Assembly: GCF_004366595.1 (NCBI RefSeq)
Contig: NZ_SORE01000007.1
Coordinates: forward strand, 186,001-250,000
Length of the DNA stretch: 64,000 nucleotides
Source of the DNA: Paraburkholderia rhizosphaerae
GTDB taxonomy: Bacteria; Pseudomonadota; Gammaproteobacteria; Burkholderiales; Burkholderiaceae
Reading direction: 5' to 3'
The notes below the pieces were generated by a model, which searched no databases, was not told the origin of the DNA, and was given only the letters and a program-made list of their open reading frames with translations. Numbering within the stretch: the stretch's first letter is position 1; every line of letters begins with the position of its first letter. Positions 1 through 7,884 of the stretch are shown in pieces. The translations under genes and the position numbers were made by a program.

Positions 1-149
1 TCCCGCGCGAGCAGCCGCGAAGACGGCAACCGCGTGCCCGACGGCAGTTCACGCGACAGGATGGCCCGCTGCAGCAACCCGTGTAGTTGACGGTACAGCG
101 GCTGATCGCCGCGGCGATCGAGCCGTTGCGCCAGCCAGTCGGACAACAT
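1..149 (-). CDS. MocR/GabR-type GntR-family regulator, N-terminal fragment
   Basis: Only the first 49 codons lie in the window; the gene runs off the left edge. Reading from the ATG at 149 the product begins MLSDWLAQRLDRRG and continues with LYRQLHGLLQRAIL and SGTRLPSSRLLA. This is the opening of a GntR winged-helix domain as found in MocR/GabR/PdxR proteins, which join this domain to an aminotransferase-fold effector domain that binds PLP. The C-terminal part is not visible, so the MocR subclass is inferred from the neighbours: it is divergent to gabT and gabD and probably activates them in response to GABA and PLP. Confidence 0.8.
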   Translation of the reverse strand, partial: MLSDWLAQRLDRRGDQPLYRQLHGLLQRAILSRELPSGTRLPSSRLLAR

Positions 150-163
150 CGTGGCCCGCAAAA

Positions 164-209
164 TTGGCTCCTTTATTTTTACAAAGATGGCTCTCAAACC
201 AGGAGCCAA
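164..209. promoter_or_regulatory. Probable MocR operator: three copies of a TGGCTC motif
   Basis: TTGGCTCC at 164-171 and ATGGCTCT at 187-194 form a direct repeat spaced 23 bp. GGAGCCAA at 202-209 is an exact inverted copy of the first. MocR-family regulators are known to bind direct repeats between themselves and their divergent target, so these copies are the likely operator for the regulator starting at 149 and for gabT. The role is inferred; the repeats are visible directly. Confidence 0.5.
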
Positions 210-216
210 AGCTGAT

Positions 217-222
217 TATAGT
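217..222 (+). promoter_or_regulatory. Candidate -10 box for gabT
   Basis: TATAGT lies just downstream of the TGGCTC repeats and about 70 bp before the gabT start. No good -35 box is seen 17 bp upstream; the -35 region falls between two repeats, which would fit an activator-dependent promoter. The assignment is weak. Confidence 0.3.
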
Positions 223-293
223 CGGCGACATAGATCGCTCGCGGCGCGCAAACGGCCGCAGCCCCAAAAATCCGGATGCCCCCAGGAGGAGTG

Positions 294-1586
294 ATGACTA
301 CCACCAACGCTGAACTGCAAAAACGCAAGAACGCCGCAACGCCGCGCGGTGTTGGCGTGATGTGCGACTTCTACGCGGAACGCGCGCTGAATGCGGAGTT
401 GTGGGACATCGAAGGGCGCCGCTTTATCGACTTCGCGGCCGGCATTGCGGTGACGAACACCGGACACCGTCATCCGAAGATCGTCGCGGCGCTTCGCGAG
501 CAGCTCGACCACTTCACGCATACCGCGTATCAGATCGTGCCGTATGCGTCGTATGTCGAACTCGCCGAAAAGATCAACGCGCGCGCGCCGGGCAAGCACG
601 CGAAGAAGACTGCCTTCTTTACGACCGGTGCCGAAGCCGTTGAAAACGCGATCAAGATCGCACGTGTCGCTACGGGCCGTCCGGGCGTGATTGCGTTTAC
701 CGGCGGCTTTCACGGCCGCACGATGATGGGCATGGCGCTAACCGGTAAAGTCGCGCCATACAAGGTTGGCTTTGGCCCGTTTCCGTCCGACGTGTTTCAC
801 GCGCCGTTTCCGAACCCATTGCACGGCGTAAGCGCCGCCGACTCGCTGAAGGCGCTCGAGCACCTGTTCAAGGCCGACATCGATCCGCAGCGCGTGGCCG
901 CGATCATTTTCGAACCCGTGCAAGGCGAAGGCGGCTTCTATGAGGCCCCGGCGGAGTTCGTGCGCGGCTTGCGCGCGTTGTGCGACGCGCACGGCATCCT
1001 GCTGATCGCGGACGAAGTGCAAACCGGCTTCGCGCGCACCGGCAAGCTGTTTGCGATGGAGCACTACGACGTGGTCCCCGACCTGATGACGATCGCGAAG
1101 AGCCTTGCGGGCGGCATGCCACTGTCGGGCGTCGTCGGCCGTGCGGACGTGATGGATGCTCCTGCGCCGGGCGGTCTCGGTGGAACGTACGCGGGCAATC
1201 CGCTCGCGATCGCCGCCGCGCACGCGGTGCTGGACATCATCGACAGCGAGGCGCTGTGCGATCGCGCGGCCGCGTTCGGCGAGCGCCTGAAAAGCAGGCT
1301 GAACGCACTGCGTTCGAGCGTGCCGCAAATCGCCGACGTGCGAGGCCCCGGTGCGATGATCGCCGTTGAATTCAGCAAGCCGGGCGATGCGCACCAACCG
1401 GATGCGGCGTTCGCGAAGCTCGTGCAGACGCGCGCGCTCGAGCGCGGGCTGCTGCTGCTCGTGTGTGGCGTCTACTCGAACGTGATCCGCTTCCTGTTCC
1501 CGCTGACGATCGAACAGAGCGTGTTCGACGAAGCGCTCGCGATTCTCGAAGACGTGCTGAAGGAAAGCGCCAAAGCCGCCGCGTAA
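294..1586 (+). CDS. gabT: 4-aminobutyrate aminotransferase (GABA transaminase)
   Basis: Class III PLP-dependent aminotransferase of 430 aa that moves the amino group of GABA to 2-oxoglutarate, giving succinate semialdehyde and glutamate. Seen: GHRHPKIVAAL near the N-terminus, FTTGAEAVENAIKIAR in the cofactor-binding region, FHGRTMMGMALTGK, the DEVQTGFARTGKLFA segment, and the Schiff-base lysine in TIAKSLAGGMPLSG. Length matches GabT. An in-frame ATG at 276 exists, but AGGAGG at 284-289 sits just ahead of the ATG at 294, so 294 is preferred. gabD follows after 48 bp on the same strand and the two are probably co-transcribed under the divergent MocR regulator. Confidence 0.95.
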   Translation: MTTTNAELQKRKNAATPRGVGVMCDFYAERALNAELWDIEGRRFIDFAAGIAVTNTGHRHPKIVAALREQLDHFTHTAYQIVPYASYVELAEKINARAPGKHAKKTAFFTTGAEAVENAIKIARVATGRPGVIAFTGGFHGRTMMGMALTGKVAPYKVGFGPFPSDVFHAPFPNPLHGVSAADSLKALEHLFKADIDPQRVAAIIFEPVQGEGGFYEAPAEFVRGLRALCDAHGILLIADEVQTGFARTGKLFAMEHYDVVPDLMTIAKSLAGGMPLSGVVGRADVMDAPAPGGLGGTYAGNPLAIAAAHAVLDIIDSEALCDRAAAFGERLKSRLNALRSSVPQIADVRGPGAMIAVEFSKPGDAHQPDAAFAKLVQTRALERGLLLLVCGVYSNVIRFLFPLTIEQSVFDEALAILEDVLKESAKAAA

Positions 1587-1634
1587 TGCGGTGCAAGCCG
1601 CAGTGGCAAGCTCGACCCACGACACATCGACACC

Positions 1635-3095
1635 ATGACGACTATCCTGCTTAAAGACCCTTCACTGCTGCAAACGAAGTGCTTTATCGCCGGCGAATGG
1701 CAAGACGCCGACACACAACAGACGTTCGACGTGACCGATCCCGCAACCGGAGCGATCATCGCGAGCGTGCCGAAGATGACCGGCGCGGAGACGCACCGCG
1801 CGATCGATGCGGCCAATCGCGCCTGGCCCGCATGGCGCAAGAAGACCGGCAAGGAACGCGGCGCGATTCTGCGCAAGTGGTACGACCTGATGATCGCGAA
1901 CGTCGACGATCTCGCGCTGATCCTGACGACCGAGCAAGGCAAGCCGCTTGCGGAAGCGAAAGGCGAAATCCAGTACGCCGCGTCGTTTCTCGAGTGGTTC
2001 GGCGAAGAAGCGAAGCGCACCTACGGCGACGTCATTCCGACTGTCGCAAACGACCGCCGCATCGTCGTCACGAAGGAACCGATCGGTGTATGCGCAGCGA
2101 TCACGCCATGGAATTTTCCGGCCGCGATGATCACGCGCAAGGTCGGCCCGGCGCTCGCGGCCGGCTGCCCGATGATCGTGCGCCCCGCTGACGCGACCCC
2201 GCTGTCGGCGCTTGCCCTGGCCGTGCTGGCCGAGCGCGCCGGTGTGCCGAAAGGCGTGTTCAGTGTCGTGACAGGCAGTTCGCGCGCGATTGGCGCGGAA
2301 ATGACCGGTAACCCGCTGGTGCGCAAACTGTCGTTCACCGGGTCGACGCCGGTCGGCAGCACGCTGATGGCGCAGTGCGCACCGACCATCAAGAAGTTGT
2401 CGCTCGAACTAGGCGGCAACGCACCGTTCATCGTGTTTGACGATGCGGACATCGACGAAGCGGTTGCGGGCGCAATCGCTTCGAAGTACCGCAACTCCGG
2501 GCAGACATGCGTGTGCACGAACCGGTTCTATGTTCACAATCGCGTCTATGACACATTCGCGGCCAGGCTCACCGATGCGGTCAAACAGCTGAAGGTCGGT
2601 CGTGGCACCGCCGAAGGCGTGACGCAAGGTCCGCTGATCAACGAAGACGCGGTGCTGAAAGTCGAAAGTCATATTCAGGACGCGCTCGACAAAGGCGCTC
2701 GCGTGCTGACCGGCGGCAAGCGCCATGCGCTCGGTCACGGCTTCTTCGAGCCGACCGTGCTCGCCGATGCGAAGCCCTCAATGCTGCTTGCCCGCGATGA
2801 GACCTTCGGACCGCTCGCACCGATTTTCCGCTTCAGCTCCGATGAAGAAGTGATCGCACTCGCTAACGACACCGAGTTCGGCCTCGCCGCCTACTTCTAT
2901 AGCCGCGACATCGGCCGCATCTGGCGCGTCGCGGAAGCGCTTGAGTACGGCATGGTCGGCATCAACACCGGACTGATTTCAAATGAAGTCGCGCCTTTTG
3001 GCGGCGTCAAGCAATCGGGTGTGGGCCGCGAAGGGTCGCACTACGGGATCGACGAGTACATGGTGATCAAGTACATGTGCATCGGCGGGATCTGA
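1635..3095 (+). CDS. gabD: Succinate-semialdehyde dehydrogenase (NADP-type)
   Basis: Aldehyde dehydrogenase superfamily protein of 486 aa, the usual GabD length. It oxidises the succinate semialdehyde made by GabT to succinate, which enters the TCA cycle. Seen: the NAD(P)-fold lead TPWNFPAAMITRK, the SFTGSTPVGSTLM glycine motif, the general-base glutamate in LELGGNAPFIVF, the catalytic cysteine in NSGQTCVCTN, and the C-terminal PFGGVKQSGVGREG. A second cysteine two residues after the catalytic one matches the redox-switch cysteine described for GabD enzymes. It is the second gene of the gabTD unit. Confidence 0.95.
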   Translation: MTTILLKDPSLLQTKCFIAGEWQDADTQQTFDVTDPATGAIIASVPKMTGAETHRAIDAANRAWPAWRKKTGKERGAILRKWYDLMIANVDDLALILTTEQGKPLAEAKGEIQYAASFLEWFGEEAKRTYGDVIPTVANDRRIVVTKEPIGVCAAITPWNFPAAMITRKVGPALAAGCPMIVRPADATPLSALALAVLAERAGVPKGVFSVVTGSSRAIGAEMTGNPLVRKLSFTGSTPVGSTLMAQCAPTIKKLSLELGGNAPFIVFDDADIDEAVAGAIASKYRNSGQTCVCTNRFYVHNRVYDTFAARLTDAVKQLKVGRGTAEGVTQGPLINEDAVLKVESHIQDALDKGARVLTGGKRHALGHGFFEPTVLADAKPSMLLARDETFGPLAPIFRFSSDEEVIALANDTEFGLAAYFYSRDIGRIWRVAEALEYGMVGINTGLISNEVAPFGGVKQSGVGREGSHYGIDEYMVIKYMCIGGI

Positions 3096-3325
3096 TCCTT
3101 TGCCGACGGGCCTCCGTTTGTGAGGCTACGCCAGAACCTACTATTTCGTCGAGCCGACCGCGGTCTATGCTGATCAGTATGGCGAGATGGCGCGCCGGCG
3201 TGGCGGACATGAATGACCCATCAAAAAGAAAACCGTGTTCACGGTGTTTGTCATCCTTGTCCATGGTCCACGGACTGAAACTGTCGCAGAAAACATCGAC
3301 GAACGACATTCAGCCTCGCAACTCG
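3096..3325. other. Intergenic stretch without a recognisable gene
   Basis: These 230 bases separate gabD from the converging deaminase-like gene. A short GCCTC/GAGGC hairpin follows the gabD stop at about 3109-3125 but lacks a T tract. Short open frames here on both strands do not resemble any protein I know. Confidence 0.5.
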
Positions 3326-4807
3326 TCATTGCCGCTCTTTCGCAAAATGCTTTTGCGTCGACGTATCTGGAGCAAACGAGGTGTCGGCGACGTTGTCGGG
3401 AGCGCCGCGCTTTAAACCACCACCATTACCAAGGTCATCATCGTTAAATAGCGCCTCGTACAATTCATCCAGGTTTGCCTGCCTCTCCGCAAGCCGATCA
3501 GCGAGCCGTCGCACTTGATCCAACCGTACACCATTGTAGTGAGCGATATTCACACTTTGCAAAAATTCCACCACGTGTATCAATGCGGAGACCACGGCCA
3601 GGTGAGGAACCTTATTGCCAGATGTGTCCATTAAAGGATCCGCTATCGGCAATCTGGTAGGATCTGAATACTTGTTCGCCTTTCGGACCAGTGAATCCGC
3701 AGCACCGACGAAATCGGTCTTGCTCGGTGGGTTATTTCCACTGGAGAGATTTATAGTTACTGGCGTGGGCACATTTCTGTCTAATTGTGCTTTTAAGTCT
3801 ACGTACTTCAAATTTTGCCCCTTGGCATACTGTGCATCCTGATAGGTCTTCAGAGGTTTAGCAGCGCGCGGGACTTGGGGGTGCCCTGCGTCAAGGGGAA
3901 TCTGAAACAGCGTGTTGTCCAGCGCGGTATTATCCGCATGGGAACCGGAGTCCTGGTGACCATAGTAGATCGTCATTCCACCTTGTGGCATTCTACTTAC
4001 GATCGTTCCAGCACAGAGCGCACACGGCTTCATCGTGCTATAAAGCACGCACTGCGCCGGCAATTGAGCTTCTCCAGTGGAGGTAAGATAATCCTCTATC
4101 GCGTTCCTTTCGGCGTGATACAGATAGTGTTCGAAAACACGATTAGCAGCGTATCCGATTATTTGACCCGATTTTTTAACCAGCACCGCAGCGATATCAT
4201 GTCCCGGCTTTCCCGCGCTCCAGGGCACTATATCTGATCGATATTTCAACGCTCGATCTGCAGCGATCGCAAATGCAGCAGCCATATATATACGATGCAC
4301 CGCATGGGAACCCTGTTCTTTAATCGCGTGAGAGATGTCAATCTCATACGGTACCGTTACGCGGACTGGAAGATTGGAAGAAGTGTCGCGAGCCGCAAAC
4401 TGTTTAAGCGTCATGCGACCGTATTTAGTGAAATCGGCTTTTAAAGGTCTATAATCTCCTCTTTTAAAGAAAAGCACATTTATGTTCGCCGTTTTAAATC
4501 CCCCAGAAGCCTTCATATATTTTAACGCACCAATAACTGGCTCGCAATTGTACTGTTTTTCGGCATCGCCGAATTGTCCAATAAAATAATCACTCGACAA
4601 CTGCCATTTTTTTTCGATAGAAAATTCAAGTAGTCTAAGCATTGTTTGCGGGCTATCAGGATGCAGGTCTTCCGCCCAGTACATGGTACCGCCCAAATAA
4701 AAGAATAATATCGGGTTCGAATTTCTTGTTACGCTCTTCAAAAGGAGAAACGTGTCTGCTATTTGAATGAATGCTTCCTGATTCATGAGCCGCCCTGTGT
4801 GAAGCAT
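3326..4807 (-). CDS. Orphan protein with a Tad-like zinc-deaminase core (Bd3614-like?)
   Basis: Protein of 493 aa that I cannot assign to a named gene. Residues about 200-285 carry the zinc signature of the cytidine/tRNA-adenosine deaminase superfamily: HAERN at 231-235 (zinc histidine, proton-shuttle glutamate) and STMKPCALCAGTIV at 257-270, whose two cysteines complete the site and closely resemble the PCxMCAGAI motif of TadA. The first 190 residues are a globular domain with no motif I recognise; residues 310-400 look linker-like; the C-terminus has an amphipathic helix (about 400-455) and a polar tail. No signal peptide or membrane segment. The architecture recalls Bd3614-type deaminases, whose role is unknown. 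Base composition is visibly AT-richer than its neighbours, suggesting transfer. The start could also be the second Met at 4786, which has an AGGG-like site upstream. Confidence 0.75.
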   Translation of the reverse strand: MLHTGRLMNQEAFIQIADTFLLLKSVTRNSNPILFFYLGGTMYWAEDLHPDSPQTMLRLLEFSIEKKWQLSSDYFIGQFGDAEKQYNCEPVIGALKYMKASGGFKTANINVLFFKRGDYRPLKADFTKYGRMTLKQFAARDTSSNLPVRVTVPYEIDISHAIKEQGSHAVHRIYMAAAFAIAADRALKYRSDIVPWSAGKPGHDIAAVLVKKSGQIIGYAANRVFEHYLYHAERNAIEDYLTSTGEAQLPAQCVLYSTMKPCALCAGTIVSRMPQGGMTIYYGHQDSGSHADNTALDNTLFQIPLDAGHPQVPRAAKPLKTYQDAQYAKGQNLKYVDLKAQLDRNVPTPVTINLSSGNNPPSKTDFVGAADSLVRKANKYSDPTRLPIADPLMDTSGNKVPHLAVVSALIHVVEFLQSVNIAHYNGVRLDQVRRLADRLAERQANLDELYEALFNDDDLGNGGGLKRGAPDNVADTSFAPDTSTQKHFAKERQ

Positions 4808-4924
4808 GTAAACCCGGGAGGCTAGACTGCAGGTCGTTTCGCAACAATCCCCAGAACCTGGTAGCGAGCGGTGACAATCCGGTCAGCGTCAGCCGCGCGT
4901 GACATGAGCAATTCGCGAAACTGT

Positions 4925-5080
4925 TCACGGACGGGTCGCCCGTTCGAGAGCAACTCGCGGTGCCGGGCGCTGCACGATCGTCTCAAGCTTGTCGAGCGCC
5001 CTGACGGCTTTTGCAGGCGTTTCAGCAGCTTCGTATTCCTCCCGCACCGCGAGCGCGTTGACGTCATCCAGCACACACAT
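4925..5080 (-). pseudogene. Possible remnant of an HD-domain (YfbR/HDDC2-type) hydrolase
   Basis: A 51-codon frame reading MCVLDDVNALAVREEYEAA, then ETPAKAVRALDKLETIVQR. The pattern of L-x2-EYEA-x-ETP-x(5)-ALDKLE matches the helix near the end of the HD-domain 5'-nucleotidase family, where an aspartate and a lysine of LDKLE are conserved. The HD motif itself and the remaining core are absent, so this looks like a decayed scrap between the orphan deaminase and the GDSL gene. The resemblance is from memory of the family, without a search. Confidence 0.4.
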
Positions 5081-5086
5081 TGTCGC

Positions 5087-6100
5087 TCAGTGACCGAGCC
5101 CGCTGCTCGCAACCTGCCGCTCGACAAACTGCGCGAACAGCGCATGCATACGTGTGGCCGGATGCAGGTCATCCGCGAACATATAGGTCTGATCCGCATT
5201 CGGCGTGCTGTAAGTCGCGCGTGAGCATAGCAGTGACGTGTTATCAGGCGTTCTCGTTGGGTCGCACGCCTGCGCGGTGTTCGACACCGCAAAACCGTTT
5301 GCCTGAAAGTTCGCAAAAATCTGGTTAACCCAGCCAAACGCATCTATTTGAATCACCCTGCCCTGCAATCCGTTGCTTTGCAGCGCCGCGTTCAGCGTGT
5401 CGTTGAAGAGTTGCGACAGCTGCGTCAGGTTAGCCCCGCCATCGGCCGACGCGCGCCCTTTCGGCGACAGACCAATATTCGGAAGATTCACCACGACGAC
5501 ATGTGTCGCACCGCTCTGCACGATCTGTCCAACAATCTGCGCGAGTGTGGTCGCCGCGGTCTGTACGGTCGGTGCCGCGCCCGGCAGCGGGCCCGCGCGC
5601 AGCACATCGTTCGCGCCCGCCCACACGAGCACAAGCTGACCGGCGTTGAAACTGCCGTGCGCGGCCAGGTAACTCGAAACCTGCGCATTCACCGGCATTT
5701 CGACATTGCCGATCACGTCGATCAGAAAGTCGTTCAGGTTCGCGGGTGTCGCGACCGTAGCGCCGCCCTCGGCATAACCGAAGCCGCCTTGTGGACTCAA
5801 GCGATGATTGATGTCGATCGTAAATGCAGCATTGAGTGTATCGCCATAGTATTGCGCGACCAGCTGACTCCATACTTGCCCGGGATTGGTGGTGAACCGC
5901 CCGCCGCCTACCGCACCGGCGATCGGCGCGAAGGTTCCAACATCGGACAGGCTGTCTCCGAAAGACACCGTTTGCAGATGAATGCCGCCTGCGGGACCAC
6001 TCGACGGACTTCCGCCGCCGCTACTCCCGCCGCATGCGCCAAGCAATGCAATCGCAACGGCGAAAATTGCAATGCGTAGATGTTCGGCGAACTTTAGCAT
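5087..6100 (-). CDS. SGNH/GDSL-family esterase lipoprotein
   Basis: Secreted hydrolase of 337 aa. The N-terminus is a lipoprotein signal: hydrophobic IAIFAVAIALLGAC with the lipobox cysteine, followed by a Gly/Ser-rich linker. The GDSL block I motif is seen as SFGDSLSDVGTFAP (nucleophile serine), a GxND-like block as VWAGANDVLRAG, and block V as DDLHPATRMH with the catalytic Asp and His. Such enzymes cleave carboxylic esters of lipids or polysaccharides at the cell surface; the substrate cannot be told. A GAGAGG ribosome site precedes the ATG. Downstream on the same strand lie the HD-like scrap and the deaminase-like gene, with no evidence of shared function. Confidence 0.88.
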   Translation of the reverse strand: MLKFAEHLRIAIFAVAIALLGACGGSSGGGSPSSGPAGGIHLQTVSFGDSLSDVGTFAPIAGAVGGGRFTTNPGQVWSQLVAQYYGDTLNAAFTIDINHRLSPQGGFGYAEGGATVATPANLNDFLIDVIGNVEMPVNAQVSSYLAAHGSFNAGQLVLVWAGANDVLRAGPLPGAAPTVQTAATTLAQIVGQIVQSGATHVVVVNLPNIGLSPKGRASADGGANLTQLSQLFNDTLNAALQSNGLQGRVIQIDAFGWVNQIFANFQANGFAVSNTAQACDPTRTPDNTSLLCSRATYSTPNADQTYMFADDLHPATRMHALFAQFVERQVASSGLGH

Positions 6101-6396
6101 CAGGCCTCTCCCTGCTGGACGCAGGAGTTGCGCCCGGATGGCTCACTTAGCGTCAACCGATGAGCGGTCTCAAGCAATGCAAGCAAGAAGGATGCAAACG
6201 TAGCTCGAATTCTTTGAACCATTGCGGGTCACTAGACGGCCCACTGGTATTCGCGCGGAATTTCGCCTATAGCAATAGCAGCAATCGGGGGGATCGTCGG
6301 TGACGTGGTTTGGCGATGGCCAACGGTCCAGCGCGCGACCACGTGTACCCCGATCGCACAGTCGGTTCGACCTGTGTACTTCTATCAGGAAGCCTC

Positions 6397-6813
6397 ATGA
6401 TCCCGCATGATTGGAAAGGCCGCGGCATCCTGTTCGTCCAGCGGCTCTGGCAACCGACCAGCGCGTGTCTCACTTGCATGCCGGGAAGCTGGGGAAACGT
6501 ACTGAACGCCGAGCATTGGGCAATTGCGTTGCGCACCGGGCTGGCTACCGGAGTCCTCGCGGTCGCGCTGACGTTTACACCTGCCATCAGGCTTTACGCG
6601 AACCGGTTCACTAACGCGCTCGTCATCGGTTTTCTGACGATGCTAGGTGATGCCTATTCGCATCCGAACCACTACGTCATTCCGTTCGCCGAGCCGATCG
6701 TGACCGGTTTGATGTCGGGCTTGCTCGCTCTGGCAGGCTCCTATCTGTTCGAAAATCACGCGCGGCGCCTTCGGCTTGCCTGGGCGCGACTGTCGGTACG
6801 AAAATCCGCATAA
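6397..6813 (+). CDS. Small membrane protein of unknown function
   Basis: Protein of 138 aa from the ATG at 6397, which has AGGAAG eight bases ahead; the frame is open further upstream but without a better start. It contains two to three hydrophobic segments (about residues 45-65, 75-92 and 105-125, including ALVIGFLTMLGDAY and GLMSGLLALAGSYLFEN) and an Arg-rich C-terminal tail, consistent with an inner-membrane protein whose tail is cytoplasmic. I do not recognise a family. It converges with the YdcZ-type transporter gene. Confidence 0.65.
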   Translation: MIPHDWKGRGILFVQRLWQPTSACLTCMPGSWGNVLNAEHWAIALRTGLATGVLAVALTFTPAIRLYANRFTNALVIGFLTMLGDAYSHPNHYVIPFAEPIVTGLMSGLLALAGSYLFENHARRLRLAWARLSVRKSA

Positions 6814-6862
6814 GACAGCGGTTCCGTTCACCCGACATCCACCGTGAACGAAGACATCAGCG

Positions 6863-7306
6863 CTAAAGCCTGTTCGACGCAACCAGAAACGCGCCGGTTA
6901 CCAGCATCGTCGCGCCGATCACCGAAGTGAATCCATGCTGCGTCGATCCGTGTCTCGCGGCATCCAGTAACAACCCAAAGACAAGCTGGCTAGCCACAAT
7001 GACCGCGATGGTCGTCGCAGCGCCGAACCGTTGATAACCGGTAATGCTCGCAAACACGAAGAACGAACCGAGCAGCCCCGGCAGCACACTCCAGAGCCGG
7101 AACGAACCGACAATTTCGCCAAATCCGGCTGAGCCGGCGCGGAAGAAAAGCATTGTCGCCAAAGCCGCCAGACCGACCGCGGAGTTCATCACCAACGCGA
7201 TCAGCACGGTCGACGACGACTCGGTAATACGCGCCATCAACAGGTTCTGCGCAACCACTGCGGCACCTGCACCCACCAGCAAGCCAAACGGGATGAACAG
7301 CATCAT
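6863..7306 (-). CDS. YdcZ/DUF606-family DMT transporter
   Basis: Protein of 147 aa made of five hydrophobic helices, matching the half-size DUF606 (YdcZ-type) drug/metabolite transporters, which work as dimers in the inner membrane. Typical elements are GAGAAVVAQNLLMARI at the start, LPGLLGSFFVFASITG in the middle and IAVIVASQLVFGLLLD near the end. Substrate unknown. The ATG overlaps the stop of the upstream GNAT gene by 4 bp (ATGA), so the two are translationally coupled. Confidence 0.85.
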   Translation of the reverse strand: MMLFIPFGLLVGAGAAVVAQNLLMARITESSSTVLIALVMNSAVGLAALATMLFFRAGSAGFGEIVGSFRLWSVLPGLLGSFFVFASITGYQRFGAATTIAVIVASQLVFGLLLDAARHGSTQHGFTSVIGATMLVTGAFLVASNRL

Positions 7307-7830
7307 CGCGTCGGAACACCATCAGGAGATTGACGCGCATCGAGCTTGAGCTGCATGAACGCCAGATCGAGCCACGAGCCGAATTTCACGCCTACTTCTT
7401 TCAGATGTCCGACGTGTTCGAAACCAAGCTTTTCGTGCAGCTTGATCGAACCACCGTTGCTCGCGTCGATGCCCGCGACCATCACGTGCTTGCCAATTGC
7501 CTGAGCCCTGCTGATCAGCTTCTGCATCAGCGCCTCGCCAATGCCCTTGCCCCGCCTGTCGCTGCGCACGTAGACGGAATGCTCAACCGTATGACGGTAA
7601 CCGTCAAAGGCCCGCCAGTCGCTGAACGACGCGTAGCCCAACACCGCGCCGCGATCATCGACGGCGACCAGCACCGGGTAACCCGCCTGCTGTCTACCCG
7701 CTAGCCAGGCGGCACGGTTCATATAGTCGACCGTCGTATCGTTCCAGATTGCCGTCGTGTGCTTCACCGCGTCGTTGTAGATTGCGGTGATACCTTCGAT
7801 ATGATTCGGACCTGCATCGCGGATTTCCAT
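7303..7830 (-). CDS. GNAT N-acetyltransferase (phosphinothricin acetyltransferase-like)
   Basis: GNAT-fold protein of 175 aa from the ATG at 7830. Seen: AIYNDAVKHTTAIW at the N-terminus as in PAT/MddA proteins, HSVYVRSDRRGKGIGEALM with the acetyl-CoA pyrophosphate loop, GIDASNGGSIKLHEKLGF and VGVKFGSWLDLAFMQL. This family acetylates the amino group of phosphinothricin, methionine sulfoximine or similar amino acid analogues; the true substrate is not known. An upstream in-frame start at 7866 would run into the divergent regulator and give a non-homologous extension, so 7830 is preferred. It is coupled to the YdcZ gene, suggesting acetylation and export of a toxic metabolite. Confidence 0.88.
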   Translation of the reverse strand: MEIRDAGPNHIEGITAIYNDAVKHTTAIWNDTTVDYMNRAAWLAGRQQAGYPVLVAVDDRGAVLGYASFSDWRAFDGYRHTVEHSVYVRSDRRGKGIGEALMQKLISRAQAIGKHVMVAGIDASNGGSIKLHEKLGFEHVGHLKEVGVKFGSWLDLAFMQLKLDARQSPDGVPTR

Positions 7831-7847
7831 TTGCAGCTGCCCTAACA

Positions 7848-7884
7848 GTCCACTATAGTGATACAAGTGTACACCATATTAGAC
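7848..7884. promoter_or_regulatory. Long dyad over the start of the XRE-cupin gene, probable operator
   Basis: GTCCACTATAGTG (7848-7860) and CACCATATTAGAC (7872-7884) are inverted repeats matching at 10 of 13 positions around an 11-bp spacer. The left arm contains the perfect palindrome CACTATAGTG, and GTGTACAC at 7867-7874 is another. The dyad lies between the divergent GNAT and XRE-cupin starts and covers the regulator's own start, as expected for an autoregulated repressor. Function is inferred. Confidence 0.5.

Noticed and set aside
738..1625. Long minus-strand frame opposite gabT
   Set aside because: It is rich in Arg and His in the style of reverse-strand frames of GC-rich genes, and the plus strand holds a clear gabT.
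3067..3309. 80-codon minus-strand frame after gabD
   Set aside because: It overlaps the gabD end and resembles nothing I know; composition is not gene-like.
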